From Coniochaeta sp. PMI_546 (taxonomy: Eukaryota > Ascomycota > Sordariomycetes > Coniochaetales > Coniochaetaceae): a DNA stretch of 64,000 nt. Location of the stretch: NCBI GenBank assembly GCA_021432605.1, contig MU271151.1, forward strand, positions 930,001-994,000, written 5' to 3'. Shown piece by piece: positions 21,268 through 31,811 of the stretch. A program made the translations under genes and the position numbers. Every line of letters starts with the position of its first letter. Positions within the stretch are counted from its first letter, which is position 1. Below the pieces are notes generated by a model. The model saw nothing but the letters and a program-made list of their open reading frames with translations. It was not told the DNA's origin and did no database searches.

Positions 21268-21530
21268 ACAATGCGCGAATTGTACTGGTGACTGGAGGAG
21301 TCCGAGTGATGCCCCAGTCAAGAAGTGGGAGCTTACATGGTGATGAGAACAAAATACAAGAGTTCTGGCTTCTTCGTTGATTGGTGACGGGATCGGACGG
21401 AAGACACGGCTTGGTGATTTGTACAAACTGGGGGAATTTGGAAATGTGATATAACAGCAGCCTTTTCAACCTCTATTATCAGATTCTCTTTTATTATATC
21501 ACGTTGACGCAGTGCTGCGGTACTACAACT
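21268..21530. other. Short convergent spacer
   Basis: The LPMO gene (plus) and the AmiE-like gene (minus) end toward each other across this spacer. Nothing else is seen. Confidence 0.5.
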
Positions 21531-22920
21531 TTAGACGGGGAAGGCAACAGTTCTGCCGAGCGCTGTTGCAACCCATGCACCAACCGTTTCCCTTACAATG
21601 TTGTTACTCGACCAGCTTCTGGACGGGTGGACTCTGTTGGCAAAGTGCAGGAACAGCGTATTGCTGGCTCGATCTATGACCAAGGTGGTGCCGGTGTATC
21701 CCGTGTGGCTGGCCGACAGCAGATTTGCCATCGGACCAGCAGTGTAGTACTGATCCAGCTCGAAGCCGATTCCATGATAAGCTCCCGTACCGAAGCGAGC
21801 ATTAAAGTTTGTGAAAATGAGATCGACCGATTCCTTGGACAGGATGCGCTTACCACCGTAAGTTCCGTTGTTCAGGATCATCTGGCAGAACTTGGCCGTG
21901 TCAAGCACAGTAGAAAACAGCCCGGCATGGCCAGAGACACCGTCAAGACCCCATGCATTCTCGTCGTGGACGGTCCCGCGCACTGGTTGGGGTCGCTGCG
22001 GTTCCTGGTTGCCAAGGACAGTGATCTGGAATTCTTCGGCCGCCATCCGACTGTAGAAGGGGAATTCGGGCCCCTCGATGTTGCCGCGATTGAAGAAAGT
22101 ATCTGGCATCCCCATCATTGAGGTATACTCGTAGATGACGTCGTCGAGGCGCTTGCCAGTGACCTCCTCAATGACAAGCATCATTGTCATGTAGTTGATG
22201 TCCGAATATAAGTAAGCCGAACCTGGTGTATTCTGGAGGGTCTCGTTCAAAATCTGCTGCACACGCGACTCGTAGGTCGGGTATTGAGGCATCCAGAGAC
22301 CAACCGCTGGGTCTGCAGGGAAGCCGCTGGTGTGTGTCATGAGCTGCAGAATGGTGATGTTCTCCTTGCCGTTCGTACCGAAGGCTGGCAGATAGGTTAC
22401 GACAGTGCCGTTGAGGGAGATCAAGCCCTGATCAATGCACCGGAGGCCCGCTACCGTGGTGTAGAGCTTGGTCAGACTGGCCATGTCGTAGATGGTGTCA
22501 ATAGTGGTATCCTCTTGCTCGCCGGGGGGAAGCTTAGTGCCCGTAGACCCATTAACAGAAGCCCACAGATTTCGTTTTCCCATGGCGAAGTGACTGACTA
22601 TCACCCCGTTATGCGCAACGAGAGTGGTACCGCCTGGATGTCAAGGTTAGCACTTGGGCCTATGCATAAGAGCGAACGGATGTAGGCGAACCTGGCTCAA
22701 TAGGAACGACCTGGTTAGAGGTCTTTGAGCCCCAATTCCTCGCCTCGGTGAAAAGGGTGAGGTTGGCGACCATGTCCTCCAATGGTTTGGAGAGCATGCC
22801 TACAGACTCTGGCGTGCCATAACGCAAAATATCCTGTTGACAGTTGCTCTTGGCCAGTGTAGGTGATACAGTTGCCAGCACTGCCGCAGCAATGGCGATG
22901 TTCCGTATGATCGTAGCCAT
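21531..22920 (-). CDS. Secreted beta-lactamase-fold hydrolase resembling AmiE (muropeptide amidase)
   Basis: Exons 22920-22692 and 22633-21531 (443 aa). A signal peptide of about 23 residues precedes a class C beta-lactamase/PBP-type domain: nucleophile Ser129 and Lys132 in ASLTK, Tyr219 in YSD, and HTG at 386-388 in place of KTG. The segment VHDENAWGLDGVSGHAGLFS is the hallmark I associate with the Bacillus YbbE/AmiE branch. AmiE removes the peptide from MurNAc and is encoded beside nagZ and murQ. Here the neighbours are a NagZ-like GH3 and a MurQ fusion, which supports the same role outside the cell. Alternatives are an esterase or D-amino-acid peptidase; the fold supports all of them. It is divergent from the GH3 gene across 767 bases. 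The function is inference from motif and context. Confidence 0.82.
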
Positions 22921-23687
22921 TGTTGATAGGAGGGACAGTTCTATCGAAGCCTCCGCTATTGGGTGCCAAGCTCATGGGGCGGCTGGTGCTGGGTTGTTGG
23001 CTGCCTCTATATCACAAGAAACCTGCGCCATTGTCTACTATCGGCAAAAAGAAGCGAATCCTAGGTAGCATTTTCGTCTTAGATCTCGGATTCTCGAATG
23101 CTACCTATAACTATTGATCATTGTTCCATAGCGGGTTGTCGGACTGCAGCCGATGCACCAGCAAAACGATTCCCCGTGGTGGCGGGGAGGATGCGAACCC
23201 CTGCCCGAGCTTTTCGGTAGTGATTGTCCCGCTCAGCCACCCCTGTGTGTCGCAGCGATATCCGACGTTATGGGTCGAGTCACTGCGCTGTCAGCACTAC
23301 CTTGTACTAGTAAAGTTTAAACCGAGGTGTTGATTGACATCTATGCTGCCAACTAGAGCCTCGACTAGTGCTATTAGTGCTATCGACGTTTGACGGTCAT
23401 TTCGCGTTGAGTCCCGCCAGTTACAGGCTCACAGCTCATTGCTTCTTTGGGAAGGTGAGTAACTACCTACTCAAGCTAGGACGTCGGGAATGCAATGTTA
23501 CATCAAGTTCCTCTTGGAGTCCGGGGACCTAACTCCTCAAATTGTATGAAATTAGGGTAGGAGAGAATGCCGAGTTGTTGAGCGTGCTTGTAATTATAGT
23601 TCCTAAAGTCTAGTACTTGACCGGTGACCCTCGTCCAAGCGATTAATCACTCTGACAAGTGACCACCTCCTACCAGCGACTGCCAAG
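22921..23687. promoter_or_regulatory. Divergent promoter region of the AmiE-like and NagZ-like genes
   Basis: The 767 bases lie between two genes read outward, so both promoters must be here. A tRNA-like patch at 23168-23245 (minus strand) does not fold fully. No TATA box or known regulator site is clear. Confidence 0.5.
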
Positions 23688-24806
23688 ATGCGCCGCACAT
23701 TGTTGAGCGTCTATCTGACTCTCGCCCTAGCATTGCCGGGCTGGGCCAAAGTTCCATCCTGTGTCACCGACAGCGACCTGGCCATACTGGCTGGGGCGCA
23801 CGTGATATACTCGTGGCCCAAGACTATTCCTCCTCCAGACGAGCTCGTGAATCTCGTCCGTGATGGAGTTGTAGGCGGCGTCATCCTCTTCGGGGAGAAT
23901 GTCGGCAACGGAACGGCAACGGCCTTGGCGTCCCTGCAATCCGACTATATATCGTCACCGGCGACAGCTGTATTTAGGAGATACTTCCGAACAAGTGGCC
24001 CTTTGTTCATCACGACCGACCAGGAGGGAGGCCAAGTCCGAAGAATTAAGACTGGGGGACCTTTCCTCACTGCCAAGCAGACGGGAGCATCTCCTGATCC
24101 TGCTGCTGCCGGTACGGAAGCCGGCAAAGAGGCCGCTGCGGCGCTGCTGGGCGACAACTTCAATAGCAATCTTGCCCCAGTTCTAGACATATTCCGACAA
24201 GCAAAAGACTTTACGGATTATTTTCAGCGGTCTTACGGCAACACCTCCGCTATTGTCTCGGCGGCCGCGACCGCATTTATCGAGGCGCAGCAAGGAGCCG
24301 GCATTCCTGCGACGGCGAAGCATTTCCCTGGCCTCGGGTCCGCAACTCACCAGCAGGATACCGATGCTGGGCCCGTGACTCTAAACCTGACCCTGGATGA
24401 GATAAGATCTATCGACGAAGTCCCTTACACCTCAGCCATTGCTGCGGGCCTTGACCTAGTCATGCCCTCTTGGGCCGTCTATCCCGCCCTAGACGACGTT
24501 CCATCTGGGCTTAGCGTCAAGTGGATCACCAAAGAGCTCCGTGGTCGCCTGGGCTTCACCGGAGTGACAATAACGGACGCTCTGGAGGCTGGTGCTCTTA
24601 CGCCGTTTGGCGACCTGCCAACAGTGTCAGTAATGGCTACTCAGGCAGGTATGGATATGCTGCTGGCTAGTCAAAGAAATATAACGCAGGGCGAAGTGGT
24701 CAGATCGGCGCTGATTGCTGCTGTCCGGAGCGGTGATGTTGAATGGAAGGATTTTGTTGCCTCCACGAAGAGAATCCTTGCGCTAAGGAGTAAGCTGTAC
24801 GGCTAG
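23688..24806 (+). CDS. Secreted single-domain GH3 beta-N-acetylhexosaminidase-like enzyme (NagZ-like)
   Basis: An intronless gene of 372 aa with a signal peptide of about 20 residues. It has only the GH3 N-terminal TIM barrel, as in bacterial NagZ, without the C-terminal and fibronectin domains of fungal beta-glucosidases. Visible motifs are TTDQEGGQV, NSNLAPVLDI, AKHFPGLG (Lys211-His212) and nucleophile Asp297 in TITDALEAGAL. The canonical NagZ loop with its Asp-His acid pair is replaced by SATHQQDTDAGPV. As far as I recall, that wording is closer to actinobacterial GH3 proteins, which suggests horizontal transfer. The likely role is removing GlcNAc from MurNAc-containing wall fragments. Chitobiose or other GlcNAc glycosides are possible alternatives. 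It is convergent with the MurQ-kinase gene. Confidence 0.85.
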   Translation: MRRTLLSVYLTLALALPGWAKVPSCVTDSDLAILAGAHVIYSWPKTIPPPDELVNLVRDGVVGGVILFGENVGNGTATALASLQSDYISSPATAVFRRYFRTSGPLFITTDQEGGQVRRIKTGGPFLTAKQTGASPDPAAAGTEAGKEAAAALLGDNFNSNLAPVLDIFRQAKDFTDYFQRSYGNTSAIVSAAATAFIEAQQGAGIPATAKHFPGLGSATHQQDTDAGPVTLNLTLDEIRSIDEVPYTSAIAAGLDLVMPSWAVYPALDDVPSGLSVKWITKELRGRLGFTGVTITDALEAGALTPFGDLPTVSVMATQAGMDMLLASQRNITQGEVVRSALIAAVRSGDVEWKDFVASTKRILALRSKLYG

Positions 24807-25194
24807 CTAGGAGCTGCTAGATGGTGGTCAAAGGATTGCTGGCAAACAAGGACAAAGAATTGAAAAGGGATATGGCGATGTAGCCAAGATTACCCACATC
24901 AAAGACCGATTTTTGCAAACTGAATTACCGTAGCCTTTACTCCCATAATACAGGTGTGGCATATCAGGTTCCTACGCGTAAGAGTCACGATAATGAAGCT
25001 ATCGTCCGTGAAACACAAACCTCGCAAACTCACGACAGCTTTTGTCGGCCGTATTTTATTCGAGAGACCTAGCACTCGCGGTGGTTCATTGCTTCACCGG
25101 CATTGTGATACTGATCCCGCCTCATAGTAGCGTCAAAGAAATCGTCGAAATAATCTTGTTTCAAGAGCTAGATAGCACGCCCATAACTCACTAA
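24807..25194. other. Convergent spacer between the NagZ-like and MurQ-kinase genes
   Basis: The 388 bases hold the 3' flanks of the two converging genes. No further gene is seen. Confidence 0.5.
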
Positions 25195-27413
25195 TTATTG
25201 CATTACATCACTGGTCTCTAGGACTTCACTCAACAGATATCGTGCTCCTGTAAGAGCAGGCTGCGTCACACTGTCGGTCTGCTTGAACTTGCCACACTTC
25301 GCCTCTAGTGCTTCCGTCAGGATGGCTCTGTACAGGTCATTCTGCATCATTCCCCCGGCCAAGACGAGGCCTGACTTGGCAGAATCAATGCCTTGAGCTT
25401 GGACGAGTAGCGACACTAAGCCCACCAGGCTGGCCACTCCTGAGTCAACAATGCGCTTCGCCTCGTCGTTAGAGGTAGCCATTGAAAGGACTGTTTTGGC
25501 GACGCCAGCGATACGCTTGGTAGTCGCGAGAGTGGCATCTTCAGCTTGGTGCTGTGCAGGATCTGGAACGAGGATTGTGCTGAGGAGGTCTCCCGGCTGG
25601 GACTCGGGATATAGGTCCTTGAAATGTTGAAATACTGCTTGTGACAAGGACAGTGTTGGGGAGGCGACTGGATTGTTCTTGCCTGCTGTTATTCGGTTTA
25701 GGTCGGAGGAGTACAGCGCCGTGCGAAGCGCCTCGCGTCCAATGCCATAGCCTGAGCCATCATCGCCCAGAAGATATCCCCAACCACCGATGCGCTGTGT
25801 CCGTCGAAATTGGCCGTGAACGTTGGCGTAGCTCATAGCTATGGATCCTGTTCCAGCAACTACAACAACGACATGATCCAGCTCATTTCCACCACTGACA
25901 GACGTAGGAAGGAGGTCGATGTCGGTTGTGACCTTCAGCTTCGCCCCTAGAGGAAGGCCAAGCAGCTCAGAGAGAGCATTGTCAATCGCCGAGGACAGTG
26001 ACGGTCTATCATAGCCAGCAATGCCGACCCGGGCAGCCAACAGCTTGATGGCTTGAAATCGGCGTCCCTGGGTAGTTTTGCAGCTGTCGACTGCCTCCTG
26101 AATCGCCTGCGATATCGTCGCTATAACAGCACTGACTCCAGCGGTTGTTCTGCCAGAGTTAGCAACAAGTACGGGCATTGGTCCGTTCTCGCGGGTACAC
26201 ATACACGTTGCATGGCCCAGCAATTCCAGTTCCTATCTCTCCGGCTTTTGACATAATCACAGCTTTGCAACTCGTTCCTCCTGCGTCAACGCAGAGAACT
26301 AAGCCTTCATCATCGTCTTGTGTCTGCGCCTTCTGCTCGCGAGCTTCTTCGAAGACGCGAGCGAGTACGCCCTGATTCCTTTGCAGCCGTTCTTCGGCCT
26401 CCATTACAGATACCTTAAGGACAATAGTCACCGCAGCAAGCTTTACGCTTCCGCGGCACGCCTGCAGGATTTGGTCTAGCTCCTCATCCGACTGCGTGCA
26501 AGCGTCACCCCCCACGAACCGCAGGATATTCCTGGCTCGCTGCTTGAGCTTCATATTCGTGGCTTTTACATCAATCATCTACAGTCAAATTAGCCAAAAA
26601 CTGTAATTTCTTACAGTGAATGGAGACACCGACCAGATTTCCGTATGTTTTGCCTAGCTTGATCATGATTCCGCTGCTGATCATATTGAGCACTAGCTTT
26701 GTGGCCGTCCCGGCCTTCATCCTCGTGCTGCCAGTAATTGCTTCTGGGCCGGTGACCGCAGAAATAAGGTAGTCTGCATTTCCTTCAGCTCCAGCGGCGG
26801 AGGGTAAGACACAGACAACTGCGACAGTGGTTCCTCCGAGTGTTTTCATGTACGATAGACCACCGAGCACATACGGGGTGCGGCCGGAAGACGCTATGCC
26901 AATCAAGGAGTCCACCGCAGGATCTACAATGAATGGCCGCAGGTCATCTTTTGCAGCGTCTCGGTCATCTTCTGCACCCTCTTTCGCATGACGAAGAGCA
27001 TAGTCGCCACCGGCAATGAGCGCTATGAACTGGCCTGTTGGAGCCGAGTACGTAGGAGGTATCTCGGAAGCATCGAGAACGCCGAGCCTTTGTCACCAGC
27101 GAGTTAGCCTGGTCACCATCAATGCCAACATCGATCGCACAAGACGAGGCCGAGAGAAGCTAAAACTTATTTACCTGCCACTGGTGCCTGCCCCAATGTA
27201 GAAAACGCGCCCACCCTTTCGCACGCGCTCAGACAGAACATCAATGACCGCTGCAATGACTGGAATGCATGGCTCAACTGCCAAAGGCACCGTTGAGTCT
27301 TCTCGATTGAGGATCCGGCATAGTTCGATCGTCGGCACCCGATCGATACGGGTCGTCCGGGGGTTGCGGTCCTCCGTCTGCAGACCGGCAAGCTGAACAA
27401 CAGGCGTCGACAT
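25195..27413 (-). CDS. MurNAc-6-phosphate etherase fused to a BadF/MurK-type sugar kinase
   Basis: Exons 27413-27175, 27087-26634, 26578-26205 and 26149-25195 sum to 2022 bases (673 aa). Residues ~1-315 are MurQ: GAGTSGRLGVLDASE, ALIAGGDYAL, EGAEDDRDAA, GIASSGRTPYV, GSTRMKAGTATKLVLNM and GKTYGNLMIDVKATN, the SIS-fold etherase that splits MurNAc-6P into GlcNAc-6P and D-lactate. Residues ~325-673 are a BadF/BadG-family ATPase: phosphate loop DAGGTSCKAV (from 329), VVVAGTGSIAM, IGGWGYLLGDDGSGYG and adenosine motif LVLAGGM. This is the family of MurK, which phosphorylates MurNAc and GlcNAc. One polypeptide could therefore do two consecutive steps. The MurQ half also resembles the mammalian glucokinase regulator; the complete etherase motifs favour enzyme activity. 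There is no signal peptide, so it is cytosolic. It is divergent from the transporter gene. Confidence 0.9.
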
Positions 27414-28140
27414 GGCTATGTTGGCACTGACAATCTGGTGTCGGCCAGATCAAGCACCCCTGAGCCCGACTGCAAAGTTATGAGCGTGAGGTATTGTGAC
27501 TACCGGTGCACCAGTCCGTTAGTAATCATGACTTCGAGCTCTGCTGGCCCACTGGCGCGTGACTAAAAAGGATCTACACGAGACGCGACCATTTTTTGAC
27601 GCAACGAGCCATTTGATACCCGCTCGCTGCCCGAGCGCCGCTTATGTCCCCGGACTTGGCCTTCTCCACACTTCAATGTTCGGGTCATTTTGCTCCGTCA
27701 ATGTGGTGCAGTGGCATAAATCCGAGCGCGGTCTCGTATCGTCAGATCTCACTCTTTTTTGAGAGGAGGTCTGTCGCCTTTCCGTGCTTCCCCGCTCAAG
27801 AAAGCGGAAAGATTCCATTGTTCCATCGTGCCATTTCCGTGGGGCGTGGAGGTTTTTATTTGCCAATTGTTCGGCACCGTTGGAAACAGTGGAGAGTGTG
27901 AGGCAAGTCTATCGAACAACGGCAGGACGAAAGCTTGATGAGAACGGTAGGTCGCCCTAGATATAGTGCTTATCACTAGCACTTATCAGGCAGTCAGGTA
28001 ATCCCTCCTCATCTCAGTGTCATCGTGAACTTCGATTGGACTATGTGATATTGTGCATCCCCGCATGTGCATGGGCGTTATCGACCCGCGGTAGTCTCGA
28101 TCTAGAGTTATCTTGTCGATCCCTATCCTGGCAGCCGAAC

Positions 28141-28150
28141 TACACGTGTA
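28141..28150. promoter_or_regulatory. Palindrome TACACGTGTA (E-box core) in the MurQ-transporter promoter
   Basis: A perfect 10-bp palindrome with a CACGTG core, a possible bHLH site. The same 10-mer also occurs near 59576 in the spacer upstream of the aldo/keto reductase, so it is not unique to this cluster. Confidence 0.35.
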
Positions 28151-28167
28151 TGTAACGTATCAGACCG

Positions 28168-28182
28168 GACCCGGTTTGGGTC
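28168..28182. promoter_or_regulatory. Inverted repeat GACCC-N5-GGGTC
   Basis: Five-base arms flank GGTTT, 18 bases after the E-box palindrome. It could be an operator for a dimeric zinc-cluster regulator, but the motif is not a known one. Confidence 0.25.
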
Positions 28183-28386
28183 GCCAGACTCGCCTTCGGT
28201 TCGGCTGTCGGCTTCGACACGACAAACAACTGACTGGACATAGGCCCAAGTCTAGTAGGTCTGATCAATGCGTGGTGCAACATATATGGGGGACTCTGAT
28301 CGCCAATCTAAGAACCATTCTGTCGGATTCCCTCCGCAGGTCAAGGTCACACTGAGACTTTACATCAATCTGTAAACCCCTGCACC

Positions 28387-29928
28387 ATGTCCAACGACAC
28401 CAAGAAGGTGCCTCAGGGCGACGTCATGGCATCTGCTCAGGGCCTGGAACCCCGGACCGAGCAGCAGCAGCAGCAGGTCGACACCCTTGGTCAACCGCAT
28501 TCGTCCAAAATAGTACGCCTCTATGCGCATCCGTGGACACAGATCCTACTCATCAGCTTCATCTGCTTCTGTTTACCCGGCGTAAGTGACCGATACCCCA
28601 GATATGCCGTATCTTCGGTCATACTGAGCCGCCCATGATAGATGTACAATGCCTTAGGCGGTCTTGGAGGATCCGGCCAGGTCGACCCTACTGTCGCCGC
28701 CAACGCCACCGTCGCACTGCTCTCGACCACTGCTGCCACGGCCTTGTTCTTCGTCGGCCCAATCTTCTCATGGGTCGGACCGCGCATCTGTTTCCTCATC
28801 GGTGGTTGGACTTACGCTCTGTATAGCGGGAGCCTGCTGTACTTCAACCATCATGAGCAAGGCGCATTTGTCATTGCCTCAGGCGCTATCCTGGGCATTG
28901 GTGCGTCCTTCATCTGGATTGTACAGGGTGCTATAATGACCACCTATGTCGACGAGTCGCAGAAGGGCCGGGCCATCGCAGTGTTTTGGATCATCTTCAA
29001 TCTGGGCGGTGGTATCGGCTCCTTGGCCTCCTTTGGCCTCAACTACAACTCCAAGAGTGGAACGGTGACGGACTCGACGTACATTGCCCTCATGGTTATC
29101 ATGCTATTCGGATGGCTTCTAGGCGTCTTTATTTGCTCACCTTCGCGGATTCGATTAGCACAGCTCCACAACGCCGTCGAGACAGAGAAGCACAGCGTCA
29201 AGGGCACAATCATGATTGCGATCAAGACCATAAGCAATTGGAGGGTCGCTTGCATGATCCCGCTCTTCTTTTCTGCCAATGTCTTCTACAGCTACCAGCA
29301 GAACAACGTTAACGGTCTGACTTTCAACATCCGCACCCGCTCCCTGAACGGCGCTCTATACTGGATAGCACAGATGCTCGGCGGCCTGATCATCGGCCTT
29401 ATTCTTGATATGCCCTGGTTCAACCGCGGCATGCGCGCCCGCATCGGCTGGCTCGTCCTGTTTGTCACTGGAATGGCCATCTGGGGAGGCGGGTACGCAT
29501 TCCAAGTCTGGGAGAACGATCGTCTTGCCGCTGGCCACAAGCAGGATCTTGACTACAAACAAGGAAGCCTTTCAACCGGCCCCATCTTCCTATACATTTT
29601 CTATGGCTGCTACGACGCGTTGTGGCAGGGATTCGCCTACTGGTTGATTGGTACCGAGTCGAACAGTACCGCGCGTGCTGCCGTTCTCGTCGGCGCGTAC
29701 AAGACCTTCCAGGCGAGTGGAGGGGCAATGGCTTGGAGAATTAATAGTCTTCACGCAAGTGCATTCACTCAATTAGGCATGAACTGGGGCCTGTGTATCG
29801 GATCCCTCATCATTGTGGTGCCTACGGTATGGACTGTTTCGACCCACACCACTGTCGAGGCAGAGGCGGGATATGAGGTGGAGAAGGACTTGCCGCCTCC
29901 GAAGACTGTGGAAGACGTCGAGGCTTGA
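28387..29928 (+). CDS. UNC93-like major facilitator transporter, 493 aa
   Basis: Exons 28387-28581 and 28642-29928, with a 60-base intron inside the first membrane helix (FCLPG / MYNALGGLGG). About 11-12 hydrophobic helices are visible. The helix-1 motif GMYNALGGLGGSGQ and the later YQQNNVNGLTFN and YGCYDALWQ-type segments are those of fungal UNC93-like/DUF895 MFS proteins. A polar N-terminus of about 50 residues contains a Gln run. Substrates of fungal members are mostly unknown. Its head-to-head pairing with the MurQ-kinase gene suggests import of MurNAc or another amino sugar released by the two secreted enzymes to the left; this is inference. No residue that would decide substrate can be read. 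Confidence 0.85.
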
Positions 29929-31811
29929 TATTGTTGAGTTGCTCGTTACTAACGTGATGGGAGTCCGGGGGTCCTAGGTGTGACAGGCTAGTGCCTGAGG
30001 GTCTGACAAGGCTAAAAGCCTTGTCTGGCAGATTCCCGCACGTGCGGCGCACGTGCCCACCGAATATGCGGCCGCGGTGCGGATTAACCAGCTACCCGCA
30101 GACGCTATTTACAAGCCCATCTCCCGCCCCTGAACCGCAGGGGACTTTTCTTTCTCCTTTCTTCAACCAATAATAGTCCTTACTAGACCCTATGTATTGG
30201 AACAAGATCACGTACCAGTCTTTCACTAGGCAATTACACCACGGTAAAGACACGCCGACTCAGTTGTCTTTCTGATATAAATTCGTCATGAGAACTGCTG
30301 TACATCCATCATATTATCTTGAATTCAGCTGTGATTTCCTCGCCATTCTCCCTCTGATCGACATGCTTCGTCATATGCTCAAGTGACACTTAGACGTCGA
30401 AGCTCCTCATATACCATTTTGTGCAGGAGGAGTCAAGACACCGACTTGCTACCGAGAGGAATACGCAGAGGATGTTTGTATAAACGAGCCAATCTTAGGG
30501 GTGCTACCAAGAAGCCTAAGCCTTTCATCGGGATGTTGGCAAGGTATTTGGGTCGGATTGGAGTATACTGAGGAGCCGCTAGGAAGAACTGAAAAGAACG
30601 ATCTTTTCGAAGTATTCACTTGCCCCCTCGATACTGCTGCGCAGGTCATGGACTTTACCGCACAGTTGCCAGGATCGTGCCTTCACGACCCGCAGGCATC
30701 ATCAATCGACCCTGTCGACCAAGTGCTCGGCCGCCGTCCGGCCTGCATGAGTATCAGCCCAGGGAAATAATTCCGGCTCTGTGACCGAAGAAGACCAAAT
30801 AGTAGCATGGCCAGGTCTAATATTCTCCCGTCAGTTCGTTTGACTGGGTAACGGAATTCTCCGCTCGCAAAGCGAGGCAAGAAGGATTTCAGTGTTACCG
30901 AGCTATTTGACGCCTAGATCTACCATGACGTTTTGACTCAAACATGACAATGTGAGCACTCGAAGTCGCCGTCTTCTCAGATGCGCTGGTCCCTGCTACC
31001 GCACGACTAGGCTCTGGCGACGTAATGCTTGCGGGACAGGACAAACTTTTTGGACGTTATAGTCGAGCTGGAAAGCTACCGCATAGCCAGTACACGGGAC
31101 CTGGACGCCAATCATGGATCCTTCCAAGCTGCGGTAGCAGCGGTGTCATGCTGCGATGCCTGGCAGATCGTGATGTGGCCAAGAACAGGGAAAACGCCAT
31201 ACCAGTGCATTTCGCTTGAGGTTGCACGTCGCCATACGTCTTACGTGAGAGCCACACTCCTCCCGCACCCCATATTTGACTGACCCGACAATAGCGCTGT
31301 TTAGTACTGCCCAACAGCCCGGGGAAGTGACGCGAAGGAGTTGTCTCGTCCTGAATTCTGTCATGTCGGACTAGGATGGTTTCCCTGCGCCGCTCATGTG
31401 CAAGTCTTTGCCAGTTTAGACATGGGAATGATCGCTATTGTCAAAAGCATGAGAGGCGACATTGCTTGTGGTAGCTCCAGGCCTTGATGTTCAGACCGCA
31501 ATGGTGATTATCATTTCTCTGCCACAAATGCCAGCGTTGAGGAATAGCTATGTCTACATATACTAAGTATCAATCGATGGTTCTGAAACACAGCAGTAGT
31601 TCTCTCCGCAGTCTTACGTAAGGTCAAGATCTGGCGTGCCCCTGGATTTTAAGATCCGGCCAGGAACGGAGCTAAGGCTGTCAGCACGACGTGTCGAGAC
31701 TTCTTTCCGACTTTTCCTCCTCTCGCCACATCTTATTGCTCTGGTCTGCGTGATGCACAAGATTGACTAAAGACAACATTTTCACGCGGTTCGTTTCAGA
31801 GACAAACAGTC
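29929..31811. other. Noncoding stretch, 1.9 kb
   Basis: No gene is supported. A few broken frames (30500-30770, 31000-31220) look weakly protein-like without identifiable motifs. The last few hundred bases are the presumed promoter of the next MFS gene. Confidence 0.4.

Larger units (their letters stand above)
27414..28386. promoter_or_regulatory. Divergent promoter region of MurQ-kinase and UNC93-like genes
   Basis: The 973 bases lie between the MurQ-kinase gene (minus) and the transporter gene (plus). They contain a perfect 10-bp palindrome at 28141-28150 and an inverted repeat GACCC-5-GGGTC at 28168-28182. Both lie about 205-245 bases before the transporter ATG. Confidence 0.5.

Noticed and set aside
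23165-23245. tRNA-like sequence on the minus strand, with GGGGTTCGCATCC and pairing acceptor-like ends
   Set aside because: The ends pair with mismatches and the T-arm is recognisable, but too few bases remain for full D and anticodon arms. It may be a tRNA remnant; it is not called as a gene.
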